DNA of 64,000 nt from NCBI RefSeq assembly GCF_002104995.1, contig NW_024468252.1, forward strand, positions 558,001 through 622,000, read 5' to 3'. Made by a program: the position numbers and the translations under genes. The notes beneath the pieces are model-generated. The model saw only the letters and a list, made by a program, of their open reading frames with translations. It did not search any database and was not told the DNA's origin. Below, in pieces: positions 1-9,800 of the stretch; within the stretch, counting starts at the first letter, position 1, and every line of letters begins with the position of its first letter. Source of the stretch: Linderina pennispora. Lineage: Eukaryota; Kickxellomycota; Kickxellomycetes; Kickxellales; Kickxellaceae.

Positions 1-2
1 AC

Positions 3-1874
3 ACGCCGCCCGAGACACGGCTGTCGGACCTGGGCGGAGTCGACGCATGCATCGAGGAGGTGCTGGAGCTCATAGTGATGCCGCTGAAGCACCCCGAGAT
101 CTACCTGCACACGGGCGTCAACCCGCCGCGCGGAGTGCTGCTGCACGGGCCCCCTGGCTGTGGCAAAACCATGCTGGCCAACGCCATCGCCGGAGAGGTC
201 GGTGTCCCATTCCTGCAGATCTCGGCGCCCTCGATTGTGTCGGGCATGTCGGGCGAGTCCGAGAAGAAGCTGCGTGAGGTGTTTGAGGAGGCCCGGGATC
301 TGGCTCCCTGCATTGTGTTTATCGACGAGATCGACGCAATCACGCCGAAGCGCGAGACGGCGCAGCGCGAGATGGAGCGCAGGATTGTTGCACAGATGCT
401 CACCTGCATCGACGATCTGTCGTGGGAGAAGACGGACAACAAGCCGGTCATGTTGATCGGCGCCACAAACCGGCCTGATTCGCTTGATCCGGCGCTGCGC
501 CGTGCGGGCCGCTTCGATCGCGAAATCGCCATGGCTGTGCCCGACGAGGACGCGCGCGAGCAGATCCTACACGTGCTGTGCCAGAAGCTGCTGCTGTCGG
601 GCGACTTTGACATCAAGGAGCTGGCAAAATGCACGCCTGGATACGTTGGCGCTGACTTGACGGCCCTGACCACTGCAGCTGGTATGATTGCCGTCAAGCG
701 CATCTTCCACTCGATGCAGGCGCTGGCGCCAAGCACGCTGGCTGACAAGCTGGCGCTGGCAGCGGTTGATGGCGATGTCCCGGGCGCAGCCGAGAGTATG
801 AGTGTTGATCCAGTCAGCGGCCAGGAGACACCGATGCCAATCAGCACTCCAGCGCGGTGGGACGCACAGCCAGCAGACCGCAAGCTCCGCACCATCGCCG
901 ATTTCCTGGCCTCCCACCCGGACCCGCTGACAACCGAGGAGCTGGCGCCGCTGGCCATCTCCAACGCCGACTTTATTGAGGCCCTGAAGAAGGTTCAGCC
1001 CAGCGCCAAGCGCGAGGGCTTCGCAACCGTGCCGGGTGTGACCTGGGACGACATTGGCGCGCTGGGCAAGGTGCGCGACGAGCTGCGCATGGCCGTGGTC
1101 GAGCCGATCCGCCAGCCGGAGCTGTTCGCCAAGGTCGGCATTACTGCTCCCGCGGGAGTCCTGCTGTGGGGCCCGCCTGGCAACGGAAAGACGCTGCTGG
1201 CCAAGGCTATCGCCAATGAGTCGCACACCAACTTTATCAGCGTCAAGGGCGGCGAGCTCATGTCCAAGTATGTCGGCGACAGCGAGCGTGCGGTGCGCCA
1301 GGTGTTCTCCAGGGCGCGGGCATCGAGCCCCTGCGTCGTGTTCTTTGATGAAATCGACGCCCTGTGCAGCCGCCGTAGCGGTGAGCAGAGCGAGGCGTCG
1401 GCGCGTGTGGTCAACACGCTGCTGACTGAGATTGACGGCATGGTGTCGCGCAAGGCCGTGTATATCATCGCTGCCACCAACCGGCCTGACATCATCGACC
1501 CAGCCATGCTGCGGCCGGGTCGACTCGACAAGCTGTTGTACGTCGAGCTGCCGACGCCTGCCGAGCGGGCTGACATCCTGCGCACGCTGACTAAAAAGAC
1601 CCCCCTGGCCGACGATGTCAGCCTGGACGAGGTTGCTGCTGACTCGCGCTGCGACGGCTACAGTGGCGCCGACCTGGCTGGCCTGATTCGCGAGGCTGCG
1701 GTTGCTGCGCTGCGGTCTGTGTTCCTGGCTCAGGACTCTGGTGCTGCGCAGCCTGGCGGCTCCATCCTCGTATCGAAGGAGAACTTTGACACCGCGCTGT
1801 CTTGCATTGCGCCGTCGGTGTCGGCCTCCGACATGAAGAAGTACGATGCCCTGCGTAAACTGTACGGCAAGTGA
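3..1874 (+). CDS. RIX7: RIX7/NVL-type double AAA ATPase (5' partial)
   Basis: Ribosome-biogenesis AAA ATPase of the Rix7/NVL group, which strips assembly factors from nucleolar pre-60S particles. The reading frame is open from base 3, so the gene starts upstream and the N-terminal region is missing. Two AAA modules are visible. The first has Walker A GPPGCGKT (about base 150) and Walker B FIDEID. The second has GPPGNGKT (about base 1174), FFDEID and a sensor ATNRPD. The phrase LHTGVNPPRGVLLHGPPG and the acidic linker between modules match Rix7/NVL better than Cdc48, which has a longer N-domain and different D1 text. It ends in a clean TGA with no internal break. The first in-frame methionine is not the true start. 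Confidence 0.93.
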   Translation, partial: TPPETRLSDLGGVDACIEEVLELIVMPLKHPEIYLHTGVNPPRGVLLHGPPGCGKTMLANAIAGEVGVPFLQISAPSIVSGMSGESEKKLREVFEEARDLAPCIVFIDEIDAITPKRETAQREMERRIVAQMLTCIDDLSWEKTDNKPVMLIGATNRPDSLDPALRRAGRFDREIAMAVPDEDAREQILHVLCQKLLLSGDFDIKELAKCTPGYVGADLTALTTAAGMIAVKRIFHSMQALAPSTLADKLALAAVDGDVPGAAESMSVDPVSGQETPMPISTPARWDAQPADRKLRTIADFLASHPDPLTTEELAPLAISNADFIEALKKVQPSAKREGFATVPGVTWDDIGALGKVRDELRMAVVEPIRQPELFAKVGITAPAGVLLWGPPGNGKTLLAKAIANESHTNFISVKGGELMSKYVGDSERAVRQVFSRARASSPCVVFFDEIDALCSRRSGEQSEASARVVNTLLTEIDGMVSRKAVYIIAATNRPDIIDPAMLRPGRLDKLLYVELPTPAERADILRTLTKKTPLADDVSLDEVAADSRCDGYSGADLAGLIREAAVAALRSVFLAQDSGAAQPGGSILVSKENFDTALSCIAPSVSASDMKKYDALRKLYGK

Positions 1875-1950
1875 TATGCTATATTTGAAGAAACTATGCC
1901 AGAATACATCTACCTACATGAAGCAGCGCGCCCATTACTACTCGCTCGGC

Positions 1951-2912
1951 TTATTCTTCGATCACTCCAAACAGCTTCATCTTGAGCTTGTTCGACTCGT
2001 GGCCCTGAGCGAGCTCCTCGGCAATGGCATCGCCCTCGCGCAGAATGCCTGCATACGACGCGTCCTTTGTGCGTCTCCTTGGAGAACAGCGAGATCTTCT
2101 CGGCCAGGTCCTTGACTTTCTGCGATGTGTAGTCGTTGTTGGTGATCAGTGGTGACTGCGACAGCGTGTTGATCCAGTGCTTCCGCCACAGCCGCTCCAT
2201 CAGCTGCTGGTCCATTGACGACTTGAAGTAGCTGACCTCCAGCGAGTAGTACTTGTCCGAGTGCACGCCAAAGTCCTCAATCTTGCTCAGCGGCACATTC
2301 CCCTGGTTGCCGCCCGCCCCAGTCGTGCCTGCCGCCTGGTGGTTGTCGGGGAACGTCCGGAACGCCCCGAGGTCGACCTTGCCTGCCGACATTGTGCGCT
2401 TTGGGTCAACCACCACCGCCAAAAACGGCTCTGTGAACTGCTGGTTCAGCTTCTGCGTCGCAACGTCAATTCCCGACAGCCAGCACCCGTACCCCGGGTG
2501 CGAGTGGTACCATCCGATGACCGGCTCGTTCCGCCCTGCCAGCCGTCCGTTCTCGATATACTCCACCATGTACTCGTTGCCCTCCGCCTGCGCATTTACT
2601 CGCGTCTCTGTGCTCTCCACAGGCAGCCCAAAAGCGTCCAGCACTATCATGGTCTTGCCCACCACCTTGCCCAGCATGATGCCCATCACTTCGATGTCGC
2701 CGCCCGAGCGCGCGTGCATGACCATTTTCACCAGCGGCAATCGACGAAATTTCCACCTTCTCGTAGTAGTAAATGTCGTTCCTCCACGGCCTCTCCTCGG
2801 TCTGGCTCTTCTGCTGCTCGCTGTCAAAGCAGTACACCTTCTCGTCCGCGCTGCTCAGGGGAACAATGTTGTTCTCGAGCTCGAATATCTTTAGCGCGTC
2901 CTGGGAATCCAT
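1951..2912 (-). CDS. CSN5: COP9 signalosome subunit 5 (JAMM deneddylase), two frame breaks
   Basis: Catalytic subunit of the COP9 signalosome, which removes Nedd8 from cullins. The MPN+/JAMM zinc motif is intact: Glu in EVMGIMLG and [14 protein letters not shown]. The downstream text ([26 protein letters not shown]) is typical of CSN5. The protein, about 320 residues, is near the family length. The start chosen is ATG at 2910-2912 ([10 protein letters not shown]); an upstream TTG is not credible. Two single extra bases break the frame, near 2741 (between VEISS and LPLVKM) and near 2064 (KETHK to DASYAGIL). Correct reading on either side aligns end to end with CSN5 and closes at TAA 1951. In such a conserved gene, assembly error is more likely than decay. 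Confidence 0.93.
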
Positions 2913-3230
2913 GGTGTCCAAAGCAGAAAGGTGTGAAATTATTATGACTGCGTGGACAGAACTGAGAGCGCCCAGGGGCTGTTAGTAGTGGGGTCTGGGT
3001 TTCGGGCGCAGCCAGGCAGCGACCACGTAAACAGCCACCTGACGATCTGATCGCCATTAATCCGACGATCAGTGATTTTTTTCTCGGTCTCGTTTTTTTT
3101 TTTTTTGGTCGGTTGCTTGAACGGATCGTGATTATGCCAAACTGCCAGCAACTGCTTCTTTGCCTTCCCTCTTCAGCAATTTCCAGGTTCTCTGTCCATT
3201 TTGTTTATACGCGGCACCAGTTACGAGAAC

Positions 3231-4219
3231 ATGGCGAACGACAAAGTCAACGAACTGATCAAACTGCATGCGCTCCTGACCGAGCTTGGTCTGGAGAAGA
3301 CCGTCACCACGCTGATGGCCGAGGCGGCCCAGCTTGGTACCGATAATAAGCAGGTCCAAAAGTTCCTGGAATCTATCCTAATCAAGGAGGGCCAGATGGA
3401 GGTTGACAAGCCAGAGGACCAGAAGGCGAAGAAATCGAAGAAGGAGAGCTCGTCGTCTAGTTCTTCTAGCTCATCCAGCTCGTCTCGAGCTCGTCCTCTA
3501 GCTCGTCCTCGAGCTCGTCAAGCTCTGAGAGCGAAGATGAGAAGAAGAAGTCAGGTTCTAGCAGCTCTTCGTCGTCGTCGTCGTCAGTCAGTCAGCAGCA
3601 GCAGCAGCAGCAGCGAATCTGGAAGCGATTCGAGCTCTAGTCTCCAGCTCCTAGCTCTGATTCTGGTAGCTCTAGCAGCGATTCGAGCTCAGGATAGCTC
3701 CAGCTCTGATTCTGACAGCTCTAGCTCAGACTCGGATTCCGATAGCTCAAGCAGCGACAGCGATTCGTCGTCGTCGTCGTCGTCGTCGTCGTCAGACAGC
3801 GATTCGTCTTCATCCTCGGACTCGGAGGACGAGAAGAAAAAGGATGAGCCCCCAGCAAAGAAGCGGAAGGTTGAGTCGGCACCTGCCCCAAAGCCCAAGC
3901 AGGAGGCTGTCATTGCCCAGAAGGCTGCTCCGGCAAACACAAGCAGCGGATTCCAGAAGCGCGGTACTGTCGCCCAACGCGCCCAAGGTACCGTTCTGCC
4001 GCATTCGCCCCGAGGACGTTCGTCTACGCTGACAACCGCCTGAAGGACAACCGGTACATGAGCAAGGGCGGTGTTGATGGCGATTTCGGCTACAAAGCCC
4101 ACCGCGACCTGATCGTGACCCGCGGAAAGGGATTCACCAAGGAGAAGAACAAGAAGAAGCGCGGGTCGTACAGCGGCGGCAAGATCACCATGGAGTCGCA
4201 CTCGATCAAGTTCGACTAG
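3231..4219 (+). CDS. SRP40: SRP40/Nopp140-like nucleolar phosphoprotein, frame-broken
   Basis: Acidic-serine nucleolar chaperone of snoRNPs. The N-terminus (ATG 3231, MANDKVNELIKL) is a LisH-like helical segment followed by KKSKK. A long Ser/Asp/Glu tract follows (about 3445-3835), then a lysine-rich NLS-like KKRK. The C-terminus, after a frame break, reads YADNRLKDNRY...DLIVTRGKGFTKEKNKKKRGSY...SIKFD, the conserved SRP40 C-terminal domain. The serine tract switches frame several times: one frame gives an Arg-rich run at 3480-3590 where the neighbouring frame gives Ser/Glu. A further break lies around 3990-4020. The true protein is therefore one polypeptide of about 330 residues whose exact repeat length cannot be read here. 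The upstream TTG at 3201 was not used as start. Confidence 0.85.
3445..3835 (+). repeat. Ser/Asp codon low-complexity tract in SRP40
   Basis: Tracts of tcg/tct/agc and gat codons, including (tcg)n and (agc)n microsatellite runs. All three frames are locally open and frame changes cluster here, as expected from slippage or miscalled repeat length. Confidence 0.8.
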
Positions 4220-4714
4220 TGCCGGATGTGACTTTTTCACTCTGTCGCTTGCCTCCTCACCCTCCCTATACAACTACTTTGCACTAAAAAATACTCCAAT
4301 ACCAACCTTCTACACCTAGGCCGATTTATTGTTCATTTGGATTGCAATTTGGCTATGTGCCTTTCTGGAGTCAGGGATTCGCCATATGCGCATTCGGCAA
4401 ACCTTGGTTTTGTAGAAATGGATAATATCGCAATGAATAAAGGTCGCCTTTGCTTCAAAGAATGCCATGTCGGATATCCATTGTAGCCTCATTGACTTTT
4501 CGATTGTACAATGCAGAGGGATATCCAATGTAGTATTGATCGCCATCCCCTCAAGTATGCCTTGCTGGGCATATAAATGCACGTATGCTGCAAGGTCCAT
4601 CCTCATTCAATTCATCAACAGCATTAACAGCATTAACAGCATTAACAGCACTTGCATTTGCATAAATATCATCAACCCCAGCAGCATCACCCCTTCACTT
4701 GGACTACATTCAAC
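4220..4714. other. Intergenic region upstream of the chitinase gene
   Basis: No supported gene. Holds the probable promoter and 5' UTR of the chitinase, with a TATA-like tataaat at 4572-4578 and a 9-bp tandem repeat at 4614-4649. An open frame on the minus strand (4316-4606) has no recognisable features. Confidence 0.6.
4614..4649. repeat. 9-bp tandem repeat (attaacagc)
   Basis: Three exact attaacagc units (4623-4649) preceded by one variant atcaacagc, in the presumed 5' UTR of the chitinase gene. Confidence 0.85.
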
Positions 4715-5888
4715 ATGGTTTCTCTCAAAGGCTCAATCTCTTTGCTTTCTTTCCTGTTATGGCAGTATCCATTCTGTAGCAGCAGCTGGTGCCGCTGGCA
4801 CTCCGGCCGTCCTGCGTCGTGGCACTGCCGACTCTATTGCAGCTGTTGGCGAACCTTGCTTGCCTGACTGACAACACCTGGCTGTACCCGCGATGGAAAG
4901 ACGCTTATTCAGTGCAATTCAGGAAAGTGGAGCTCTCTTAAGGACTGCGGAGCCGGCATGGTATGCAAAAGCAACAATTGTGCATTCGACTTCTCAGCAT
5001 CTACTTCGTCAGCTCCAGCTATCATTGGCCACACTGCTAATGTTATCACTGTCCAGCAGATCACCCCATCGATGTCCTTCGGGTCCCCTCAGTCGTCCGC
5101 AACATCCATGGCCTCCTCCACCAGCGTGGGCTCTACGCCCTCCTCGTTCCCCCGCTTCTTCCGGCGATTCCACAAGCAACCAACCAAACTCGAAGCTGTT
5201 TGACAAATACGGATTCGACTGTACCAGCTTCCCTGATGTTCTAAGCAAGGCTGGGAAATAACAGCGAGGAGTCATTCAAGGCAAACATCGCTAAGGCCTG
5301 CAATGCATTCTCATCTCATGCCAGCAGCACCATGTTTAAGACACCAACCGAATTCTATATGTTTCTGGCCAATGTCATTCACGAGTCTGCTTGGCTACAG
5401 ACTGTTGTGGAGTACAAGAGCATCACCAACCTGACTGGCTGCGCCTCTACTTACCACAACGCAACGAACCCGAGGTGACCAAGTGGAATGCCATGGCATT
5501 CCCTAACGGATCCTACGACCCTAACAAGACCGTCTACTTTGGGCGTGGGTATCTGCAGCTTACCTGGGCCTACAACTACGGCCCTGCCTCATTGGACCTC
5601 CTCGGTAACCTGGATCTGCTTATTCACCCCGAGCGGGTTGCCAATGAGCCAGACCTGAGCTGGGGAACCGCTTTCTGGTACTGGAAGGCAAAGCTCCACT
5701 CTGCTGCTGGCGTGACCAAGGGGCAATTTGGCGCATCAATCAATGCTATCAATGGTGATCTTGAGTGCTCAAAGGTCAATAACGAGAGTGCCAAATCCCG
5801 TTTGGAAATTTACAAGAAGCTTTTGGGCAAGTACGCTCCGACGATTAAGGTTGACACTGCTGGGTGCAAAGGCCTGGAGCGACTCTAG
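4715..5888 (+). CDS. Secreted GH19-type chitinase with chitin-binding-like module, frame-broken
   Basis: Probable endochitinase hydrolysing chitin with inversion. A hydrophobic signal segment starts at ATG 4715 and runs to about VAAAGAAGTP. Next, read across frame breaks, is a small Cys-rich module (GEPC...LIQCNSGKW...DCGAGMVCKSNNC) resembling a CBM19-like chitin-binding domain. A Ser/Thr/Pro linker and the catalytic domain follow. The catalytic domain shows HESAW (probable acid Glu), YFGRGYLQLTWAYNYG, a WGTAFWYWKAK box and INGDLEC, all GH19 landmarks. It ends at TAG 5888. At least five frame changes occur (about 4760, 4865, 4888, 5150, 5259, and a missing base near 5484). It could be a pseudogene, but the same class of error hits conserved genes nearby. 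GH19 is uncommon in fungi. Confidence 0.75.
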
Positions 5889-6261
5889 CCTGCTGCAGAG
5901 CAACTCCTCATATTACTCCTCACGTCAAATAGCATATTCATAGGTACTTCAAAGTGCAGAATTGTAAACACTACACACCAATTGCATGTATCTGCGTATT
6001 GGTGGTGGTCGCATTTGGCCATGTGTCCAGCACCATGGACAAGACGCTTGACATTGATATGGACATGAGTTGTGCACAAATGCAGAGAAACCATGGCGCT
6101 GACAGGCACGTGCGGGGTAATCAATTGGCTGCACGCTTGTTTTAGGATGCCATTGATTTTGCCTGCTGCATTTCTGTGTTGTGGTCAGTCGAAAGTCGCC
6201 TCTATTTCCTCTCTTCGCTCTTTGTTTCTACTTCCCTCCTTTACAACTTAACACACAGCAA
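5889..6261. other. Intergenic region between chitinase and MOB2
   Basis: No supported gene. Pyrimidine-rich just before the MOB2 start (6210-6245), consistent with a fungal promoter and 5' UTR. Confidence 0.5.
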
Positions 6262-7025
6262 ATGAGTTTCTTTGGGCTTGGGTAAGTCGACGAGATTGGC
6301 ACGTTGCTGGCGAGATGCTCATTGGGGAAAGGCATTTGTTAATTCGGCATGTCTTTCTTTCTGCTGGGTAGTAAGCTGACTGGTATCGGCAAACAGAAGC
6401 GGCCGAGCACGCCGTCCTCAGGGGGCTCAAAACAGGAGGTGCCTCTGTTCCTGCGGCACAAATATGCGCTATCGTACCTGGTAAAAGGCAGCTTCAAGGG
6501 CGTCGTGCAGCAGCCAAAGTACACAGACCTGAACGAATGGCTGTCGCTGAACACATTCGAGTTCTTCAACCTGGTGAACATGTTCTACGGCGTGATCACG
6601 GACTTTTGCACCTATCAGCGAATGCCCATCAATGAGCGCTGGGCCCACACACGGAGTATACATGGACAGACACGCAGCGGAAGACAATCAAACTGTCGGC
6701 GCCGCAATATATCGACTATGTGTTGTCTCAAATCCAGACAACGCTCAACGAGGAGCGCGTATTCCCGACGAAGGTCGGGTCAGAGTTTCCCAAGGAAATC
6801 CGCCACACGCTAAACATTATCTACAAGCACCTGTTCCGTATTCTAGCGCACATCTACTGGTCACACTACCCGGAGCTATTGAACCTGCGCATGGAGCGGC
6901 ATATCAACTCGCTGTTCGCGCACTTTATCTCGTTTGTTAAGGAGTTTGACCTGCTCGATAGAAAGGACTTGGCGCCAATGGCTGACCTCATTGCCCTCTA
7001 CGAGCAGCATGGCATCATTAGCTAG
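6262..7025 (+). CDS. MOB2: MOB2-type kinase activator, one intron, two frame breaks
   Basis: Mob-family co-activator of NDR/LATS kinases; Mob2 partners Cbk1/Orb6 kinases controlling polarity and cell separation. Exon 1 is 6262-6281 (MSFFGLG). The intron is 6282-6371 (gtaagt...gggtag). Exon 2 runs to TAG 7025. Landmarks are DLNEWLSLNTFEFFN, FYGVITDFC, CPSMSAGP (read after one extra base near 6620), EYTWTDTQ (after another near 6655), HIYWSHY and FVKEFDLLDRKDLAP. The zinc-ligand pattern (FC, CP, two His) is preserved once both extra bases are ignored. The KGSFKGVVQQPKYTDLNEW segment resembles Mob2 more than Mob1. Total about 223 residues, normal for the family. Confidence 0.9.
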
Positions 7026-7431
7026 AGCCGATGCAGGCGATATCGGGGGGGGTTTGACAGTGTACTTCTCCCAGCCCTTTTCTTTTACATCTTCTCCGCG
7101 CTGCATTGAGCGAGCTCAATAAAGTCATTGAAAATATTCTAGACAAGGTAGGTGACATGCCGGCCATATCTGGCACCTGCCCTATGCAATACTTGGAACA
7201 AAGGGTCACTAGATGGATCTTTGGATCGCCTATGTCCCACTGAGATCAAGCGCGTGTAGAGCTACATACTCACAAGTGATATTTCTTCTAGCGCAGACTG
7301 GCCCGGGTGCATGCACCAGCACAGCGCCAGTGCTGGTCGTATAAAAACTGTGCTGTGCTGGTGCCAGATGCTGTTTCTTTAGAGCCTCGCTCATATTCTC
7401 AATTAGGCATTTCTACATCCTTTTACTAGCA
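7026..7431. other. Intergenic region and promoter of the secreted protein gene
   Basis: No gene seen. Contains a TATA box at 7340-7346 flanked by a 13-bp inverted repeat (7313-7325 and 7352-7364). Confidence 0.55.
7313..7364. promoter_or_regulatory. TATA box flanked by a 13-bp perfect inverted repeat
   Basis: Left arm gcaccagcacagc (7313-7325) is the exact reverse complement of gctgtgctggtgc (7352-7364). tataaaa lies between them at 7340-7346, about 90 bp before the ATG at 7432. It could be a dyad operator or a transcript hairpin; function is inferred. Confidence 0.55.
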
Positions 7432-8127
7432 ATGCATTGCCACCTCCCGCTTATAGCTCTTGTCACCCTGGCCTTGGTCAACGCGATCCCTGTCGAGGCT
7501 GACAACACGAAAGAAATGCTGCTTGAGAGGCGTGGGCTGCAGTTTGCTGCCAATAACCTCTTCCCCAGCTCCCGCTTTGTTGGACCAGGCTTTTCACACA
7601 CCACTGTGTTCCCTGGCCTGGCATTCTCGGCTGGTAGTGGTCAGATTTTCAGCGGTGGCGGTTCGTTCGGCTTGGGTAGTTTTGGCGGGATTGTATCGTG
7701 CAGTGGTACTGCTCCTGGTATGCCTTGTCCTGCCCCAGCCCCGGCTCCAGTTCCTGAGCCTCAGCCTCAGCCTCAGCCAGCCCCTGAGCCCCAACCTGCT
7801 CCGGCACCCGCTCCTCAGCCATGTGACCAGGGCCAGGCTCAGGGTCAGGGATGCCCAGTTCCTGCACCACAGCCTGCTCCTGAGCCTCAGCCCGCCCCCC
7901 AGCCTGCACCGCAGCCTGCACCGCAGCCTTGCGACCAGTCTCAGGGCCAGGGATGCTCTTATGCAAGCACGGCGCCAGCTACGTTCAACTTCAGCAACAG
8001 CCAGAACAGCAACCTCCAGAATATCCGGTACCGCGAGAACACTCTGTTAGCGAACAACGAGGAAGCTAGTGCTAGGAACATCCAAGCAGGTGCAAACACG
8101 AATCTGAACTACATGGGTCCGGGCTGA
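7432..8127 (+). CDS. Secreted Pro/Gln/Ala-rich protein of unknown function
   Basis: 231-residue protein beginning with a clear signal peptide (hydrophobic core LIALVTLALVNA, likely cleavage near AIPVEA). Then comes an ERRG site that could be a dibasic-type processing point, and a Gly/Ser/Phe-rich segment. The centre is a Pro-Ala/Glu-Pro-Gln repeat region (residues about 98-178) with two near-identical cysteine blocks (PQPCDQ...GQGC). The tail is Asn/Gln-rich. No domain is recognised. Composition suggests an extracellular or cell-wall protein, possibly crosslinked through the few cysteines. The frame is unbroken despite the repeats, and a TATA box lies 90 bp upstream. Confidence 0.72.
   Translation: MHCHLPLIALVTLALVNAIPVEADNTKEMLLERRGLQFAANNLFPSSRFVGPGFSHTTVFPGLAFSAGSGQIFSGGGSFGLGSFGGIVSCSGTAPGMPCPAPAPAPVPEPQPQPQPAPEPQPAPAPAPQPCDQGQAQGQGCPVPAPQPAPEPQPAPQPAPQPAPQPCDQSQGQGCSYASTAPATFNFSNSQNSNLQNIRYRENTLLANNEEASARNIQAGANTNLNYMGPG
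7740..7930 (+). repeat. Proline-rich coding repeat (PAPAP / PEPQPQP)
   Basis: Imperfect tandem codons for Pro with Ala, Gln or Glu, containing two copies of a block ending in CDQ and GQGC. Periodic composition is visible directly in the translation. Confidence 0.8.
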
Positions 8128-9800
8128 GGCCGCTGTTGGCCCAGTTATACGCTTTTGCGATGTGAATGCCTCATGCTATGCGGTTGGAAATTAACGACAG
8201 CCCGAATGTTAGGCAGATAAATAGCCACTTTGGTTTTACGCAATATGATCATTATATGCATCTACAAACAATGCGTACACAACTACACATAGTGTATTTG
8301 AACCTTGTTGACATTCGAGGTCCGGAGTTTCCCAGCCCCACCATGGGCATGGCCGAAAGGCATACATACAAAGACCCAGACAGACAACCAGCTTTCCTCC
8401 TTCCCCTCAGTCATATATTAGAGGTTATTTTTCCATATACTTTTTAACCACTCATCCCCTATATTAACAAAACTTACTCTATTTGGCACACATTGCAGGA
8501 TGGCCGACAAGAATAACTGGAGCTTTCTGTGACATTGGAAAAGAGATATGCCCCTACGCGTAAATATTTAACAGACTACAACGCTTTAAAAAGAGTATTT
8601 ATTGCCGAGTGTAACTCATAAATAACAAACTTTTTGGCACAAATTGCGAAGAGCATCCATGATATCACTACGTTTACACAAGAACCTAGGGCAAACCTTT
8701 GCAGGCTACTTGGTGATGCCGAGTTATCCATAAATGATAGCAACTGCTTGTTGTTGATTTAGAGATACCCATCTTGCTTCGAACGCAACTCAACTCAATT
8801 GGCTGGTCCCAGTTCAGACAGGGGTGCAGCCCTCATTATACGTCACCAAATTCCCTGGTTGGTCCTTGCCCTGTTCTAGCTCTGGAAGCAAACTTACCTG
8901 AGCTGTGGTAGAACATGATTTTGAACATTTTGAGTGTTTAGGGATAAAAGAGGCAACAAGGAGTCGAGATAGAGTGGGTGGTGCTCTTCTCTGGATCTAT
9001 ATCCCCTTTTGAAATAGTCCATATGCACAGTTTGCTTTTGACAGCCCTTTTGTACTGGTGCAGTTCCCCCTTGTGAAAGTGCTGCACGCTTACAGAAAAG
9101 CGTTTCCGATTACGCAGTCAGCTAATGCAGCCCAATATGAATTAAAGCCAGGGCTGCCCGACAAGACAATGGCATTCTGGCAGGCTGTTAGACTGTGTGC
9201 AAGAGGGCGGGGCTCCGGGATGCAAATGCGCAGGTGCTGCAGAGCCAGGAGAAAATATATTGCTTGACAGAAATCTTTGCTGTCGCAAGTACATGTGCTG
9301 GCCAAGATCTGCACATGGGTACCTGCCTCTCTGTTTTCAATGGCAGCCAATTCAATGATGCTCACATATGCTGTAGATACTATGCGTAATGCCGAGAAAA
9401 AAGTGGCCGATTTTCTTGTCAGCTCAAGAGCCAAGACCTCAGATCACCACATGAAGGCATCTTTTACCGATGTACTGTACCCTGTGCGGCTTTTCCATCT
9501 CTTCTTTCCTGCTTGCCGAGCTTGACGCTATCGACAGCTCAAAACATGTACCGAAATTATTTTCAGCATGTATCTGAAGCATGTATCTGAAGCATGTATC
9601 TGAAGCATGTAGCATTCAACAAATGTGCTCAACAGCTGCGCACTGCACGATTTCAACAAATGACCATAATGACTCTGATTGCAGCAAAAGGCATGTCCAT
9701 TATCAGAGTGGACCGTGATAAGGGCCAACGCAAGCGCCCACAGTCCCCTTACTTTTACCACCTTCTGTACTATCCCCCTCTACCCACAAAAATTTCCCAA
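8128..9800. other. 1.7-kb intergenic region, no supported gene
   Basis: AT-richer than the flanks. Only short unsupported open frames are seen on both strands, and none carries a recognisable domain. Holds a 13-bp tandem repeat at 9565-9611 and the promoter of the following bromodomain gene. Confidence 0.6.
9565..9611. repeat. 13-bp tandem repeat, about 3.6 copies
   Basis: Unit agcatgtatctga repeated three times exactly plus a partial fourth copy, about 190 bp upstream of the bromodomain gene. Confidence 0.9.
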
